A DNA stretch of 64,000 nt from Mesorhizobium loti. GTDB taxonomy: Bacteria > Pseudomonadota > Alphaproteobacteria > Rhizobiales > Rhizobiaceae. Positions 16,822 through 26,785 of the stretch are shown here, in pieces; within the stretch, counting starts at the first letter, position 1, and every line of letters begins with the position of its first letter. Location of the stretch: assembly GCF_013170705.1 (NCBI RefSeq), contig NZ_CP033334.1:6806351-6870350 (forward strand). The letters run 5' to 3'. Under the pieces are notes generated by a model that made no database searches, was not told the origin of the DNA, and worked only from the letters and a program-made list of their open reading frames with translations. The position numbers and the translations under genes were made by a program.

Positions 16822-17716
16822 GGGCGCCGCCCTCCTCTTTCAGGATCGAGCCCTCTTCCAGGATCGAGCCCGGCGCCTGAGGCGCCGGGGCGGGCGCGGC
16901 GGGCATCGCCGAGATGCCGGCAAGATCCGGCGCCGGCCCGAAAATGCCCTTCTTGCCGCTTTGCGCCTTTTCGCCGGCCTCGACATAGGGCCCGCCCTTG
17001 GCGGCACGCGCCCAGCCGTTTTCGACCAGCCACTGGCCGACGTCCTGCTTGCCGATCCGGCATTCGGCCGCGATCCGGTCGCGGCCGCCTTCAGGCGGGA
17101 CCGTGCAAATCACCGCGCGGCCGCGCAGAAAGGCCCTGAAGGCGCTGCGCGCGCGAATGCCGCACGGCCAGGATTTGCCGTCCGTGGTGCAGGCCTCGTC
17201 CTGCGCGACGACATCGATGCCGGAAACCGCGACGGAATAGCCTTTCGCCTCGATAAGGCCGGCGGCCGGCGCGACCGGCTGGAACAGCTTCGTGCCGTTC
17301 CAGTCGTCGGGCATCTTCGGCTTTGGCGGCATGGCCAGCGCCAGCTTGCTCAGCGGTTCGCGCGGCTCGATCCGCTCGATTTCTCCGGCGGGCAGGTCCG
17401 GCGGCGCGACGACCTCCGGATCAATCGCCCGCGAATGCACCGCCGGCTTTGCCGGTGGCGGAGCGGCAGGCGCTGGAATGGCTGACGTGGCCGGCTCTTC
17501 CGGCCCGGCATCGGTGCCTGCCTGAGAGATCGTATCAACGCCAGGATCGATCTGGTCCACCGCGACGGTGCTTTCGCTTCCTTTCAGCGTACGGCCGCCG
17601 GCGACGACCAGGGCCGCCATCACCGGAACCATCACAACCGCCAGGGCAAGATGAGGAAGCCGCACCAGCTCGGACCTACTGACTCGCCCAGACAATCCGC
17701 GCCACCCATTCGACAT
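16787..17716 (-). CDS. Membrane-anchored thermonuclease (SNase)-like protein, catalytic site degenerate
   Basis: About 309 residues: a short cytoplasmic N-terminus, one membrane helix ([19 protein letters not shown], about 23-41), a Pro/Ala-rich linker (60-130), a staphylococcal-nuclease-like domain (about 145-255) and a Pro/Ala-rich tail with a duplicated GSIL(E/K)EEG segment. The domain keeps the fold markers ([42 protein letters not shown]), but the usual catalytic Arg before the IDAPE motif and its Glu are replaced, so nuclease activity is doubtful. The start at 17716 overlaps the S24 regulator gene by 41 bases; a GTG at 17665 is an alternative. Confidence 0.75.
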   Translation of the reverse strand: MSNGWRGLSGRVSRSELVRLPHLALAVVMVPVMAALVVAGGRTLKGSESTVAVDQIDPGVDTISQAGTDAGPEEPATSAIPAPAAPPPAKPAVHSRAIDPEVVAPPDLPAGEIERIEPREPLSKLALAMPPKPKMPDDWNGTKLFQPVAPAAGLIEAKGYSVAVSGIDVVAQDEACTTDGKSWPCGIRARSAFRAFLRGRAVICTVPPEGGRDRIAAECRIGKQDVGQWLVENGWARAAKGGPYVEAGEKAQSGKKGIFGPAPDLAGISAMPAAPAPAPQAPGSILEEGSILKEEGGALKPVDQPAPAE

Positions 17717-18314
17717 CGCGCATGGGAATGTCGCGGTCGGGATGATCGGGATTGAGGGAGACCAGCGCGATCGACTTGACGGTCTGGCGCTCGAGCACCT
17801 TTGCCATCACCTCGCCTGACGTGGTCTTGACGACGACGCGATCACCCTTGCGGGTGGCCGCGCCCGGCTCGACGATGAGGACGTCGCCATTGCGGTAGAG
17901 CGGCAGCATGGAGTCGCCTTGCACCTGCAGCGCATAGGAGCTTTCGGTCGACTGCGCCGGCAGTTCGACCAGATCCCAGCCCTGCCCTGCAGGAAAACCG
18001 GCATCGTCGAAAAAACCGCCGGCGCCGGCCTGGGCAAAGCCAAGCAAGGGCACCGATCGCCGGTAGGCGGGCGCGGCGCCCATGCGGCCTTCGATAAGCC
18101 CGGTGAATTCGTCGAGTGAAGCACCCGTCGCCTCGATGATCTTGGCCAGCGATTCGGTCGAAGGCCAGCGTGGCCGGCCGTCGGACGACAGGCGTTTCGA
18201 TTTGTTGAAAGCAGTCGAATCGAGCCCCGCGCGCCTTGCCAGACCTGAAGCCGAAAGCGAATAGCGCTCGGCGAGAGCATCGATGGCGGCCCAGACGCGG
18301 TCGTGCGAGAGCAT
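17676..18314 (-). CDS. S24 (LexA/CI-like) peptidase-type transcriptional regulator with HTH
   Basis: A 212-residue regulator: an N-terminal helix-turn-helix (about 5-65) and a C-terminal S24 self-cleavage domain with the nucleophile Ser135 in VQGDSMLPLY and the general base Lys172 (EVMAKVL), 37 residues later as in LexA. An AAGGAG seven bases before the ATG at 18314 fixes the start. It resembles a domesticated phage repressor, but no phage genes are near, and such genes are common chromosomal regulators in rhizobia. A 6-base inverted repeat just upstream is a possible operator. Confidence 0.88.
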   Translation of the reverse strand: MLSHDRVWAAIDALAERYSLSASGLARRAGLDSTAFNKSKRLSSDGRPRWPSTESLAKIIEATGASLDEFTGLIEGRMGAAPAYRRSVPLLGFAQAGAGGFFDDAGFPAGQGWDLVELPAQSTESSYALQVQGDSMLPLYRNGDVLIVEPGAATRKGDRVVVKTTSGEVMAKVLERQTVKSIALVSLNPDHPDRDIPMRDVEWVARIVWASQ

Positions 18315-18331
18315 GTCGTGCTCTCCTTCGA

Positions 18332-18351
18332 AACAGGAAAAAATGCCTGTT
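18332..18351. promoter_or_regulatory. Inverted repeat upstream of the S24 regulator (candidate operator)
   Basis: AACAGG and CCTGTT, separated by the 8-base AT-rich spacer AAAAAATG, lie 18 bases before the regulator start, where repressor binding would block transcription or early elongation. Position and symmetry suggest autoregulation; there is no second copy nearby to confirm it. Confidence 0.35.
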
Positions 18352-18439
18352 CGTTCTAGTCCGCGAAGGCCGCTTTGTCCACCAGCACCGCTCACCCGAC
18401 ACACATTCGTGTCGACCCTAGACATTGGGATTCCCGGGA

Positions 18440-18985
18440 TCAACTGGCCGCCTTGGCGAGGGTACGCAAACCCTGGTGCGAAGCCATGAAAATCCGTTCC
18501 GCCTCCGTTGGCTGTCGTGGATCGGCTGTGCGACCAAGGGCTGCAACAACCTCGGCAATGTCGAGGAAGCGGCGAGCCTTGCGGTCATAGACGCCGGCGG
18601 TCGTCAGGATCAAAGCAGCCGTCTCGCCATTGTCGAGGACGAAACGGTGCTTGCCGATGACCTGGCTACCTTCCCAGGTTTCGATCGACGACACCACTTC
18701 GAACCGGCGCCACAGCCGGATCTCGCGTGCGTAGACCGCCTGCAGCCCGCCCATCATCGGCGCCCAGCCATTCTTTCGCGCCAGCGTGATCAGCCCGGCG
18801 CGGACAAAGAGGTCAATGCGGCCGAGATCGGCCAGCATCATGTAGCGCGCATTGTTGAGATGGATGTTGAAATCGATGTCGGTCGGCAGGCAGCGAAAAG
18901 CCAGCCGGCTTTCACCGCCCATCACATAGGGGCCACGGCTTCGCGCCGTGGCCAGCATGCGCGCCATACGCGCCCAGACATACAT
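18440..18985 (-). CDS. Acyl-CoA thioesterase-like protein (4HBT hotdog fold)
   Basis: A 181-residue single hotdog-fold protein. The 4HBT signature is PTDIDFNIHLNNARYMMLADLGRID near 33-57, with the catalytic Asp/Asn region and the long helix after it. It probably hydrolyses acyl-CoA thioesters, consistent with the neighbouring beta-oxidation genes, but the substrate is unknown. A hairpin repeat abuts its start codon (18985), so there is no conventional leader; an internal Met at residue 7 is an alternative start. Confidence 0.8.
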   Translation of the reverse strand: MYVWARMARMLATARSRGPYVMGGESRLAFRCLPTDIDFNIHLNNARYMMLADLGRIDLFVRAGLITLARKNGWAPMMGGLQAVYAREIRLWRRFEVVSSIETWEGSQVIGKHRFVLDNGETAALILTTAGVYDRKARRFLDIAEVVAALGRTADPRQPTEAERIFMASHQGLRTLAKAAS

Positions 18986-19028
18986 TACAGCGCCGCGCGT
19001 CCTGTTGGACGCGCAAAGGACGCTGTAA
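18985..19028. repeat. 44-bp near-palindromic repeat element
   Basis: TTACAGCG at the left and CGCTGTAA at the right flank the inner arms GCGCGTCC and GGACGCGC. Read in reverse complement it matches the second module at 10146-10188 almost base for base (CAGCGTCnTTTGCGCGTCC). It lies between the fadJ-type gene end (19051) and the thioesterase start, so in RNA it would form a hairpin. Confidence 0.7.
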
Positions 19029-19050
19029 CACTTTCGACTCTACCCATGCG

Positions 19051-21270
19051 TCAGGCGGCTTGCTTCACGTCACCCTTGGCATAGGGGTCGAAGCGTTCGT
19101 AGAAGGTCTCGCCCTTCTCGGCCATGTCGATGAGAAGCCTGGGCGCCTTGAATTCGGCGCCGTATTTCTTCTGCAGCCCCTTGGCGATCTTGACGAAGCG
19201 CTTGGCGCCGATGCCGTCGATATAGGACAGCGCACCGCCGGTATAGGGCGCGAAGCCGAAGGCCAGGATCGACCCAACATCGGCCTCGCGCGGATCGGTG
19301 ACGATGCCCTCTTCCATCACCCGTGCCGCCTCCAGGGCGATGGTGACGAGCAACCGCTGCTGGAGTTCCTCGTAATCGACTGTCTCGGGCTCTAGCTGCG
19401 GATAGAGGTCCTTCAACCCCGGCCACAGCTTCTTCTTGGCGGGCTTGGCCGGATAGTCATAAAAGCCCTTGCCATTCTTGCGGCCGAAACGGCCATGGTC
19501 GTCGACCATGGTGTTGATCAGCGCCATCTGCCTGGGGTCGACGGCCTTGTCGCCGAGATCCCTGATGGTCTGCTTCATGATCTTCTGGGCAAGGTCGATC
19601 GCCGTCTCGTCGGTCAGCGCCAGCGGGCCAACCGGCATGCCGGCGGCCTTTGCCGCATTCTCGATCATCGGCGCGGGAACGCCTTCGATCAGCATCTTGT
19701 AGGCCTCAGACATATAGCGCAGCACGCAGCGATTGACGTAGAAGCCGCGCGTGTCGTTGACGACGATCGGCGTCTTCTTGATGGCGCGGACGAAGTCGAT
19801 CGCGGTCGCCAGCGCCTTGTCGCCGGTCTTCTTGCCCAAAATGATCTCGACCAGCATCATCTTGTCGACCGGCGAGAAGAAGTGAATGCCGACAAAATTC
19901 TTCGGCCGCGCCGAATTCTTGGCCAGCGAGGTGATCGGGATGGTCGAAGTGTTGGAGGCGAAGATCGCCGACGACTTCAGCACCGCTTCCGCCTGCTCGG
20001 TGGCGGCCTTCTTGACAGCGGAATCCTCGAACACCGCCTCGACGACGAGGTCGCAACCGGCAAGGTCGGCATAGTCGGCCGTGGGCGTGATCAGCGACAG
20101 GAGCTTGTCCTTCTCCTCCGGCTTGGCGCGGCCCTTCTTGACCTGATCCGAGACCAGGCTGTCGGAATGCGCCTTGCCCTTCTGAGCGGACTCGATATCG
20201 CGGTCGAGCAGCACCACCGGGATACCGGCCTTGGCCGTGACATAAGCGATGCCGGCGCCCATGAAACCGGCGCCGAGAATGCCGATCTTCTTGAATTTGG
20301 TTTCCGGCACGCCGGCCGGGCGGCGCGCGCCCTTGTTCAATTCCTGCAGCGATACGAACAGCGAGCGGATCATCGCCGCCGCTTCCCTGGTCCGCATGAT
20401 CTCGGTGAAATAGCGCTGCTCGATCCTGAGCGCGGTGTCGAACGGCACCAGCAGGCCTTCATAGACGCATTTCAGGATGGCGGCGGCGGCCGGGTAATTG
20501 CCATAGGTCTCCCGACGCAGGATGGCGATGGCCGGCGGCCAGAGATTGAAGCCGGCCGGCGAATAGATCTGGCCGCCGGGCAGCTTGAAGCCCTTCTCGT
20601 CCCAGGGCTGGACGGCCTTCAGGCCGTTCTTGATCATGGCCTTTGCCGTCTCGATCAGCTTGGCTGGCTCGGCTATCTCGTGGATAAGGCCCATGGCCTT
20701 GGCCTTCTGCGGCGACAGGTTCTGGCCCGAGGTCAGCATCTGCAGCGCCTGCTGCTGATCGGTCAGCCGCGGCACGCGCTGGGTGCCGCCGGCGCCGGGG
20801 AAGATACCGACCTTGACTTCCGGCAGGGCCATCTTGACCTTGTCCGAGTCAGCCGCGACGCGGCCGTGGCAGGCCAGCGACAGTTCGAAGGCACCGCCCA
20901 TGCAGGTGCCGTTGATCGCCGACACCCAAGGCTTGCCGGACGTTTCGAGCTTGCGCCACAGGCCGCCCATGCGGCCGGCATTGTCGAACAGCAGCTTTGC
21001 CGCCTTCTCCGGATCCTTGTCTTTCTCCATGGCAAAGACCGCCAGCATCTTCTGGAGCATGGTGAGATCGGCGCCGCCGGAGAAGCTGTCCTTGCCCGAG
21101 GTGATCACCGCACCCTTGATGCCGGCATCGGCCACCACCTGGTCGATGATCTTGTCCAACTCGCCCATCACCTCCTCGGTGAACACGTTCATCGAGCGGT
21201 CGGGCATGTTCCAGGTGACGAGCGCAATGCCGTCAGCGTCGGTGTCGAGGGTGAAATTGATGTAGCTCAT
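19051..21270 (-). CDS. Bifunctional enoyl-CoA hydratase / 3-hydroxyacyl-CoA dehydrogenase (FadB/FadJ type)
   Basis: A 739-residue fatty-acid-oxidation fusion. The N-terminal crotonase domain (about 1-200) has the oxyanion motif [17 protein letters not shown] and the two-Glu region [16 protein letters not shown]. The dehydrogenase domain has the NAD motif [15 protein letters not shown] near 330 and the catalytic His in HFFSPVDKM near 475. A C-terminal HCDH domain follows. It acts in the cytoplasm with the thiolase encoded 13 bases upstream on the same strand. It is the last gene of the leftward cluster under the MerR-type regulator. Confidence 0.93.
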   Translation of the reverse strand: MSYINFTLDTDADGIALVTWNMPDRSMNVFTEEVMGELDKIIDQVVADAGIKGAVITSGKDSFSGGADLTMLQKMLAVFAMEKDKDPEKAAKLLFDNAGRMGGLWRKLETSGKPWVSAINGTCMGGAFELSLACHGRVAADSDKVKMALPEVKVGIFPGAGGTQRVPRLTDQQQALQMLTSGQNLSPQKAKAMGLIHEIAEPAKLIETAKAMIKNGLKAVQPWDEKGFKLPGGQIYSPAGFNLWPPAIAILRRETYGNYPAAAAILKCVYEGLLVPFDTALRIEQRYFTEIMRTREAAAMIRSLFVSLQELNKGARRPAGVPETKFKKIGILGAGFMGAGIAYVTAKAGIPVVLLDRDIESAQKGKAHSDSLVSDQVKKGRAKPEEKDKLLSLITPTADYADLAGCDLVVEAVFEDSAVKKAATEQAEAVLKSSAIFASNTSTIPITSLAKNSARPKNFVGIHFFSPVDKMMLVEIILGKKTGDKALATAIDFVRAIKKTPIVVNDTRGFYVNRCVLRYMSEAYKMLIEGVPAPMIENAAKAAGMPVGPLALTDETAIDLAQKIMKQTIRDLGDKAVDPRQMALINTMVDDHGRFGRKNGKGFYDYPAKPAKKKLWPGLKDLYPQLEPETVDYEELQQRLLVTIALEAARVMEEGIVTDPREADVGSILAFGFAPYTGGALSYIDGIGAKRFVKIAKGLQKKYGAEFKAPRLLIDMAEKGETFYERFDPYAKGDVKQAA

Positions 21271-21283
21271 TGTTCTCTCCCCG

Positions 21284-22492
<1,209 letters not shown>

Positions 22493-22525
22493 TTCCTTGC
22501 TCCTTGGGTTTGCCGGCCGCCACTC

Positions 22526-23695
22526 TCAGAGAGAGCGTCCGATCAGCAATTTCATGATCTCGTTGGTGCCGCCGTAGATGCGCTGGACGCGAGCGTCGCG
22601 GAACATGCGGGCGATCGGATATTCATTCATGTAGCCATAGCCGCCATGCAATTGAAGGCATTCGTCGACGACTTTTCCCTGCAGGTCGGAGAGCCAGTAT
22701 TTGGCCATCGAGGCCGTCACCGGATCGAGGCCGCCATTGATGTGGCGGGTGACGCAATCATTGTAGAAGACGCGGCCGATGGTGGCCTCGGTCTTGAGCT
22801 CGGCCAGCTTGAACTGGGTGTTCTGGAAGTCGATGATCGCCTTGCCGAAGGCCTTGCGTTCCTTCACGTAATCGATGGTCAGCGCCAGCGCCCGCTCGAT
22901 CATGGCGATGGCGCCGGTGCCGATCTGCAACCGCTCCTGCGGCAGCTGCTGCATCAGCTGGATGAAGCCCTGCCCTTCCTCGTGGCCAAGCAGATTGGCG
23001 GTCGGCACGCGCACGTCGTTGAAGAACAGTTCCGACGTGTCGTTGGCCTTCAGACCGATCTTGTCGAGGTTGCGGCCGCGCTCGAAACCGTCGACCTCGT
23101 CGGTCTCGACGACGATCAGCGAGGTGCCCTTGGCGCCCTTTTCCGGATCGGTCTTGGTGACGACGATGATGAAGTTGGCGAGCTGGCCGTTGGTGATGAA
23201 GGTCTTGGAGCCGTTGATCCGGTACTGGTTGCCGTCTTTCTCGGCCCGCGTCTTGACGCCCTGCAGGTCGGAGCCGGCGCCTGGTTCGGTCATGGCGATG
23301 GCGCCGATCAGCTCGCCGGTCGCGAGCTTCGGCAGCCACTTCTTCTTCTGCTCCTCGGAGCCGTAGTGAAGGATGTAGGGCGCGACGATCGAATTGTGCA
23401 GGCCGATGCCGAAACCGTCGACGCCGACATGGCCGATCGCCTCGATGATGGCGCTCTCATGCGCGAAGGTGCCGCCGGAGCCGCCATATTCCTCCGGCAT
23501 CGAGGCGCAGAGCAGGCCGGCGGCACCGGCCTTCAGCCAGCTCTCGCGGTCGACCATCTCGTTCTTCTCGAACTCGTCGTAGCGCGGCGCGATCTCCTCC
23601 GCCATGAAGCGGGTTGCCATGTCGTAGAGCATGCCGACCTCGTCCGCCGCCCAGGCGGGCTTGGGAAGGCCAAGAATTTCGGCGGGGTTGGTCAT
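22526..23695 (-). CDS. Acyl-CoA dehydrogenase, LCAD/isovaleryl-type active site
   Basis: A 389-residue FAD-dependent dehydrogenase. The FAD/substrate motifs are AMTEPGAGSDLQG and GSKTFITNGQLA. The C-terminal motif reads IYGGTNEIMKLLIGRSL: it has Gly where medium-chain enzymes carry their catalytic Glu (YEGT). A Glu in LPQERLQIGTGAIAMIERAL occupies the position of the base in long-chain and isovaleryl dehydrogenases, so activity is expected. The start at 23695 matches family length; GGAGGAG lies 13 bases upstream. It lies 34 bases before the thiolase gene in the same operon. Confidence 0.92.
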   Translation of the reverse strand: MTNPAEILGLPKPAWAADEVGMLYDMATRFMAEEIAPRYDEFEKNEMVDRESWLKAGAAGLLCASMPEEYGGSGGTFAHESAIIEAIGHVGVDGFGIGLHNSIVAPYILHYGSEEQKKKWLPKLATGELIGAIAMTEPGAGSDLQGVKTRAEKDGNQYRINGSKTFITNGQLANFIIVVTKTDPEKGAKGTSLIVVETDEVDGFERGRNLDKIGLKANDTSELFFNDVRVPTANLLGHEEGQGFIQLMQQLPQERLQIGTGAIAMIERALALTIDYVKERKAFGKAIIDFQNTQFKLAELKTEATIGRVFYNDCVTRHINGGLDPVTASMAKYWLSDLQGKVVDECLQLHGGYGYMNEYPIARMFRDARVQRIYGGTNEIMKLLIGRSL

Positions 23696-23730
23696 GTGGA
23701 TATGGTACTCCTCCCAGAGCGCATCGTCAG

Positions 23731-23788
23731 GGTTGAGGCCGGCGCACGTCACGCGGGCCTCAACCGACCCTCCCCTCGAGGGAGAGGG
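23731..23788. repeat. Inverted repeats between the two acyl-CoA dehydrogenase genes
   Basis: A 10-base perfect inverted repeat (GGTTGAGGCC at 23731-23740, GGCCTCAACC at 23756-23765) is followed by a second dyad around CTCGAG (CTCCCCTCGAGGGAGAG, about 23771-23787). No T-run follows on either strand. These may be intergenic repeat material or an mRNA-processing hairpin within the operon. Confidence 0.5.
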
Positions 23789-23797
23789 CAACCATCT

Positions 23798-25588
23798 TTA
23801 GAACGCTTCCGCGGGCAGGGCCATCAGCGTGTCCGCGCCACTCGAAATACGGGCGAGATGGGCCGACGTCTCCGGCATGATCCGCTCCATGAAGAAGCGC
23901 GCCGTCACCACCTTGTTGTCGTAGAAGGACTGGGTGCCGTTGGCGCCGGTCTTGCCCTGTGCCACCTTGGCCATCTGCGCCCACATGTAGCCCAGCGCCA
24001 CAAGGCCGAAGAGGTGCATATAGTCTGTCGAGGCCGCACCGGCATTGTCGGGCTTGGCCATACCGTTCTGCACCAGCCACATGGTCGCCGCCTGCAGGTC
24101 GTTGAGACCCTTCTTCAATCCCTTGGTGAAGGGCGCCATCTTCTCGTCGGCGCGGTTTTCCTCGCAGAATTCGCCGACCTCCTTGAAGAAGGCCTGGACG
24201 GCGCGACCGCCATTCAGGCCGAGTTTGCGGCCGACGAGGTCGAGCGCCTGGATGCCGTTGGCGCCTTCATAGATCATGGCGATGCGGGCATCGCGCACGA
24301 ACTGGCTCATGCCGTGTTCTTCGATATAGCCGTGGCCGCCGAACACCTGCTGGGCCATCACCGCATGGTCGAAACCCTTGTCGGTGAGCACGCCCTTGAC
24401 CACCGGCGTCATCAGCCCGGTGTAGTCGTCGGCGGCCTGGCGGTCCTTGTCGTCGGCGGAGCGGTGGGCAATGTCGGACTTGATCGCCGTCCACAGCGCC
24501 AGCGCGCGGCCGGCCTCGTTGAAGGCCTTCATGGTCATCAGCGAACGGCGGATGTCGGGATGGACGATGATCGGGTCGGCCTTCTTGTCCGGCGCCTTGG
24601 CGCCTGACAGCGAACGGCCCTGCAAGCGGTCCTTGGCGTAGGCGACGGCGTTCTGGTAGGCAATCTCCGACAGCGACAGCCCTTGCAGGCCGACGCCAAG
24701 GCGGGCCTCGTTCATCATCGTGAACATCGCCTTGAGGCCACCATTCTCCTCGCCGAGCAGCGTGCCTTCGGCCTCGTCATAGTTCATGACGCAGGTCGAA
24801 TTGCCGTGGATGCCCATCTTCTCCTCGATCGAGCCGCAGGAGAGCGTGTTCTTCTCGCCCGGATTGCCCGACGCATCGAGCTTGAGCTTCGGCACGATGA
24901 ACAGCGATATGCCCTTCACACCTTCCGGCGCGCCCTCGATGCGGGCCAGCACCAGATGGACGATGTTGTCCGACATGTCGTGCTCGCCGGCCGAGATGAA
25001 GATCTTCTGGCCTGAAATCCTGTAGGTGCCGTTGCCATTCGGCACCGCCTTGGTGCGCAGCAGGCCGAGATCGGTGCCGCAATGCGGCTCGGTGAGGTTC
25101 ATGGTGCCGGTCCAGGAGCCCTCGACCATCCTGGGCAGCCAGGTCGCCTTCTGCTCATCGGTGCCGTGGGTGATGATCGCCGCGATCGCGCCCTGCGTCA
25201 GGCCCGGATACATCATCAGCGACATGTTGGCCGAGACCATGTATTCGGCGACGGCCGTGTGGACGGCATAGGGCAGGCCCTGGCCGCCGAACTCGACCGG
25301 TGCGGCCAACCCCATCCAGCCGCCCTCGCGATACTGGTCGAAGGCCTCCTTGAAGCCTTTTGGCGTCGTCACCGAGCCGTCGTCGTGACGCACGCAGCCT
25401 TCCATGTCGCCGACGCGGTTGAGCGGATGCATGACATTTTCGGCGAGCTTGGCGCCCTCGGCGAGGATCGCTTCCAGAACGTCGGGCGTGGCGTCGGCAA
25501 ATCCGGGAAGGTTGGAATAGCGCTGATAGCCTAGCACCTCGGTGAGTACGAACAGCGTATCCTGAACCGGAGCCCTGTATGTCGGCAT
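23798..25588 (-). CDS. Large acyl-CoA dehydrogenase (about 600 residues, with C-terminal extension)
   Basis: A 596-residue member of the long acyl-CoA dehydrogenase subgroup (DmdC/FadE5-like), with a C-terminal helical extension of about 120 residues after the standard domains. Seen: the FAD motif [12 protein letters not shown] near 160-172, [10 protein letters not shown], and the catalytic Glu in [14 protein letters not shown] near 428-440. It is the first enzyme gene after the MerR-type regulator, with a perfect 12-base palindrome 90-118 bases before its start, so the operon probably begins here. The substrate could be a fatty acyl-CoA or a methylmercaptopropionyl-type thioester. Confidence 0.9.
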   Translation of the reverse strand: MPTYRAPVQDTLFVLTEVLGYQRYSNLPGFADATPDVLEAILAEGAKLAENVMHPLNRVGDMEGCVRHDDGSVTTPKGFKEAFDQYREGGWMGLAAPVEFGGQGLPYAVHTAVAEYMVSANMSLMMYPGLTQGAIAAIITHGTDEQKATWLPRMVEGSWTGTMNLTEPHCGTDLGLLRTKAVPNGNGTYRISGQKIFISAGEHDMSDNIVHLVLARIEGAPEGVKGISLFIVPKLKLDASGNPGEKNTLSCGSIEEKMGIHGNSTCVMNYDEAEGTLLGEENGGLKAMFTMMNEARLGVGLQGLSLSEIAYQNAVAYAKDRLQGRSLSGAKAPDKKADPIIVHPDIRRSLMTMKAFNEAGRALALWTAIKSDIAHRSADDKDRQAADDYTGLMTPVVKGVLTDKGFDHAVMAQQVFGGHGYIEEHGMSQFVRDARIAMIYEGANGIQALDLVGRKLGLNGGRAVQAFFKEVGEFCEENRADEKMAPFTKGLKKGLNDLQAATMWLVQNGMAKPDNAGAASTDYMHLFGLVALGYMWAQMAKVAQGKTGANGTQSFYDNKVVTARFFMERIMPETSAHLARISSGADTLMALPAEAF

Positions 25589-25678
25589 GCTTTTTCTCCA
25601 CCCTGCGGACCTGGTCCGAAAGCCCCGAATTCATGTGTCAGGGCAGCATGCGGACCCGTGTTGGAGCCGAGATAGCAA

Positions 25679-25706
25679 AAATTGACGTTTGCGTAAACGT
25701 CAATTT
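25679..25706. promoter_or_regulatory. Perfect palindrome upstream of the acyl-CoA dehydrogenase operon (MerR/LiuR-type operator)
   Basis: Arms AAATTGACGTTT and AAACGTCAATTT flank the 4-base centre GCGT. It contains two overlapping 16-mers (TTGACGTTTGCGTAAA and TTTGCGTAAACGTCAA) that match the site upstream of the MerR-type gene (26456-26471). From memory, this is close to the LiuR consensus for branched-chain and fatty-acid catabolism genes. The TTGACG could also serve as a -35 element. Confidence 0.65.
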
Positions 25707-25810
25707 CTTCGATGCGATAAGATTTCCCCCTACCAAGCCTGGTGAGCCTAGCGGCGCAACGTCGTGCGGGCCAGAGCCGAGGGATCGGAGAGAGGCAGAT
25801 TCACAAAGCG

Positions 25811-25838
25811 AAAAAGCCGCGTGGCAGAGCCACGCGGC
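25811..25838 (-). terminator. Intrinsic terminator after the MerR-type regulator
   Basis: On the minus strand the arms GCCGCGTGG and CCACGCGGC (loop CTCTG) are followed by five T residues. It lies 28 bases after the regulator stop, so the regulator is probably transcribed separately from the dehydrogenase operon downstream. Confidence 0.8.
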
Positions 25839-25865
25839 TTGATCGTGCCGGAACCGGCGGTTTGC

Positions 25866-26327
25866 TTAGCTTGCGACGCTCGCCTGCGGCGCCGTGCGCT
25901 CGGCCAGCATCTGGCGAACCGCCGACATCGAGCCGGAAAGTTCGTTGATGGCGTCGTCGATCAGCGCTCGCTGCTTCTGCAGGCGGGCAAGCTGCTTCTC
26001 CGACTTGTCCAGCGCCAGCCGCAGCTGCTTGGTGTTGGAACCGGTCGGATCGTATAGATCCATCATCTGCTTGACGTCGCGCAGCGAGAACCCGACCTTG
26101 CGGCCAAGCAGGATCAGCTTCAGCCGGGCCTTGTCGCGGCGTGTGTAGAGACGGGTCGAACCGTCGCGCTGCGGGTTGAGCAGGCCCTTGTCTTCGTAGA
26201 AACGCAGCGTACGCAGCGTCACGCCGTATTTCTTGGCCATTTCGCCGATGCGGACGAGGTCCTCACCGGCTTCGACAGATACATTATTGGTATTGGCGGC
26301 GGTCTCGCCGGCCGAGATAAGCTTCAT
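25866..26327 (-). CDS. MerR-family regulator of acyl-CoA/branched-chain catabolism (LiuR-like)
   Basis: A 153-residue MerR protein. The winged-helix DNA-binding region is VRIGEMAKKYGVTLRTLRFYED (about 25-46), followed by GLLNPQRDGSTRLYTRRD, then a coiled-coil dimerisation helix (about 95-135). There are no Cys or metal motifs at the C-terminus, so it is not a metal sensor. The start at 26327 (MKLISAGE) gives normal length. Matching palindromes upstream of itself and of the downstream operon suggest autoregulation and control of beta-oxidation. Assignment as LiuR rests on the motif similarity and context. Confidence 0.82.
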   Translation of the reverse strand: MKLISAGETAANTNNVSVEAGEDLVRIGEMAKKYGVTLRTLRFYEDKGLLNPQRDGSTRLYTRRDKARLKLILLGRKVGFSLRDVKQMMDLYDPTGSNTKQLRLALDKSEKQLARLQKQRALIDDAINELSGSMSAVRQMLAERTAPQASVAS

Positions 26328-26455
26328 GGTCACTGGCTTTCCCCGTCTGGTGGCGTCGCGGTCCTGGACCATGCGTCGCCTGACTGGAAGCGGGGGCGTG
26401 CTTCCGGCCGTGGTTTCGACAAACAAAATCGCAAACAGCACACTCGAATGCGCCT

Positions 26456-26471
26456 TTTACGTTTACGTCAA
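26456..26471. promoter_or_regulatory. Second LiuR-like site, upstream of the MerR-type gene
   Basis: TTTACGTTTACGTCAA, 129 bases before the regulator start, differs at one base from a 16-mer within the 25679-25706 palindrome allowing for the symmetric centre. It lies in the 458-base gap 26328-26785, which otherwise holds the CtrA-like sites and a long podJ leader. Confidence 0.55.
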
Positions 26472-26566
26472 TTCTATACCGATAGCCGCCTCATGACGCA
26501 AGGGGCGTTCTATGAAGGCGCTTTATGCCGCACCGCGGGCAGCGGCAGCCAACTTCTTGCAACTTC

Positions 26567-26591
26567 TTAAGCTTGGTTAACGCGTTGTTTA
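26567..26591. promoter_or_regulatory. CtrA-like half-site pairs upstream of podJ
   Basis: TTAA-N6-TTAA (26567-26580) overlaps TTAA-N7-TTTA (26577-26591). The CtrA consensus is TTAA-N7-TTAA, so these are close but imperfect. podJ is under cell-cycle control in Caulobacter, which makes CtrA input plausible. Position is about 200 bases before the podJ start, implying a long leader. Confidence 0.35.
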
Positions 26592-26785
26592 CCACGTTGA
26601 GGGAAATGTGGGCGCGTCGGCTACCCGTGTTTATCCTGTATCGAATTTTTCACGGTTTTTCGGAGCGCGGGTGAACCCCCGGGAAGCTTGTCTTCCACCG
26701 TGGCATGGAAGCGCGGTCGCCTTCGTTCCGGCAGGGACTTGGGGAGCTGGCCGCAAGCCGGCCAATCTGAAAGACGGACGCACCG

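Noticed and set aside
17676..18314. Prophage remnant signalled by the S24/HTH regulator
   Set aside because: No integrase, structural or lysis genes and no attachment repeats are nearby. It is a lone chromosomal regulator.
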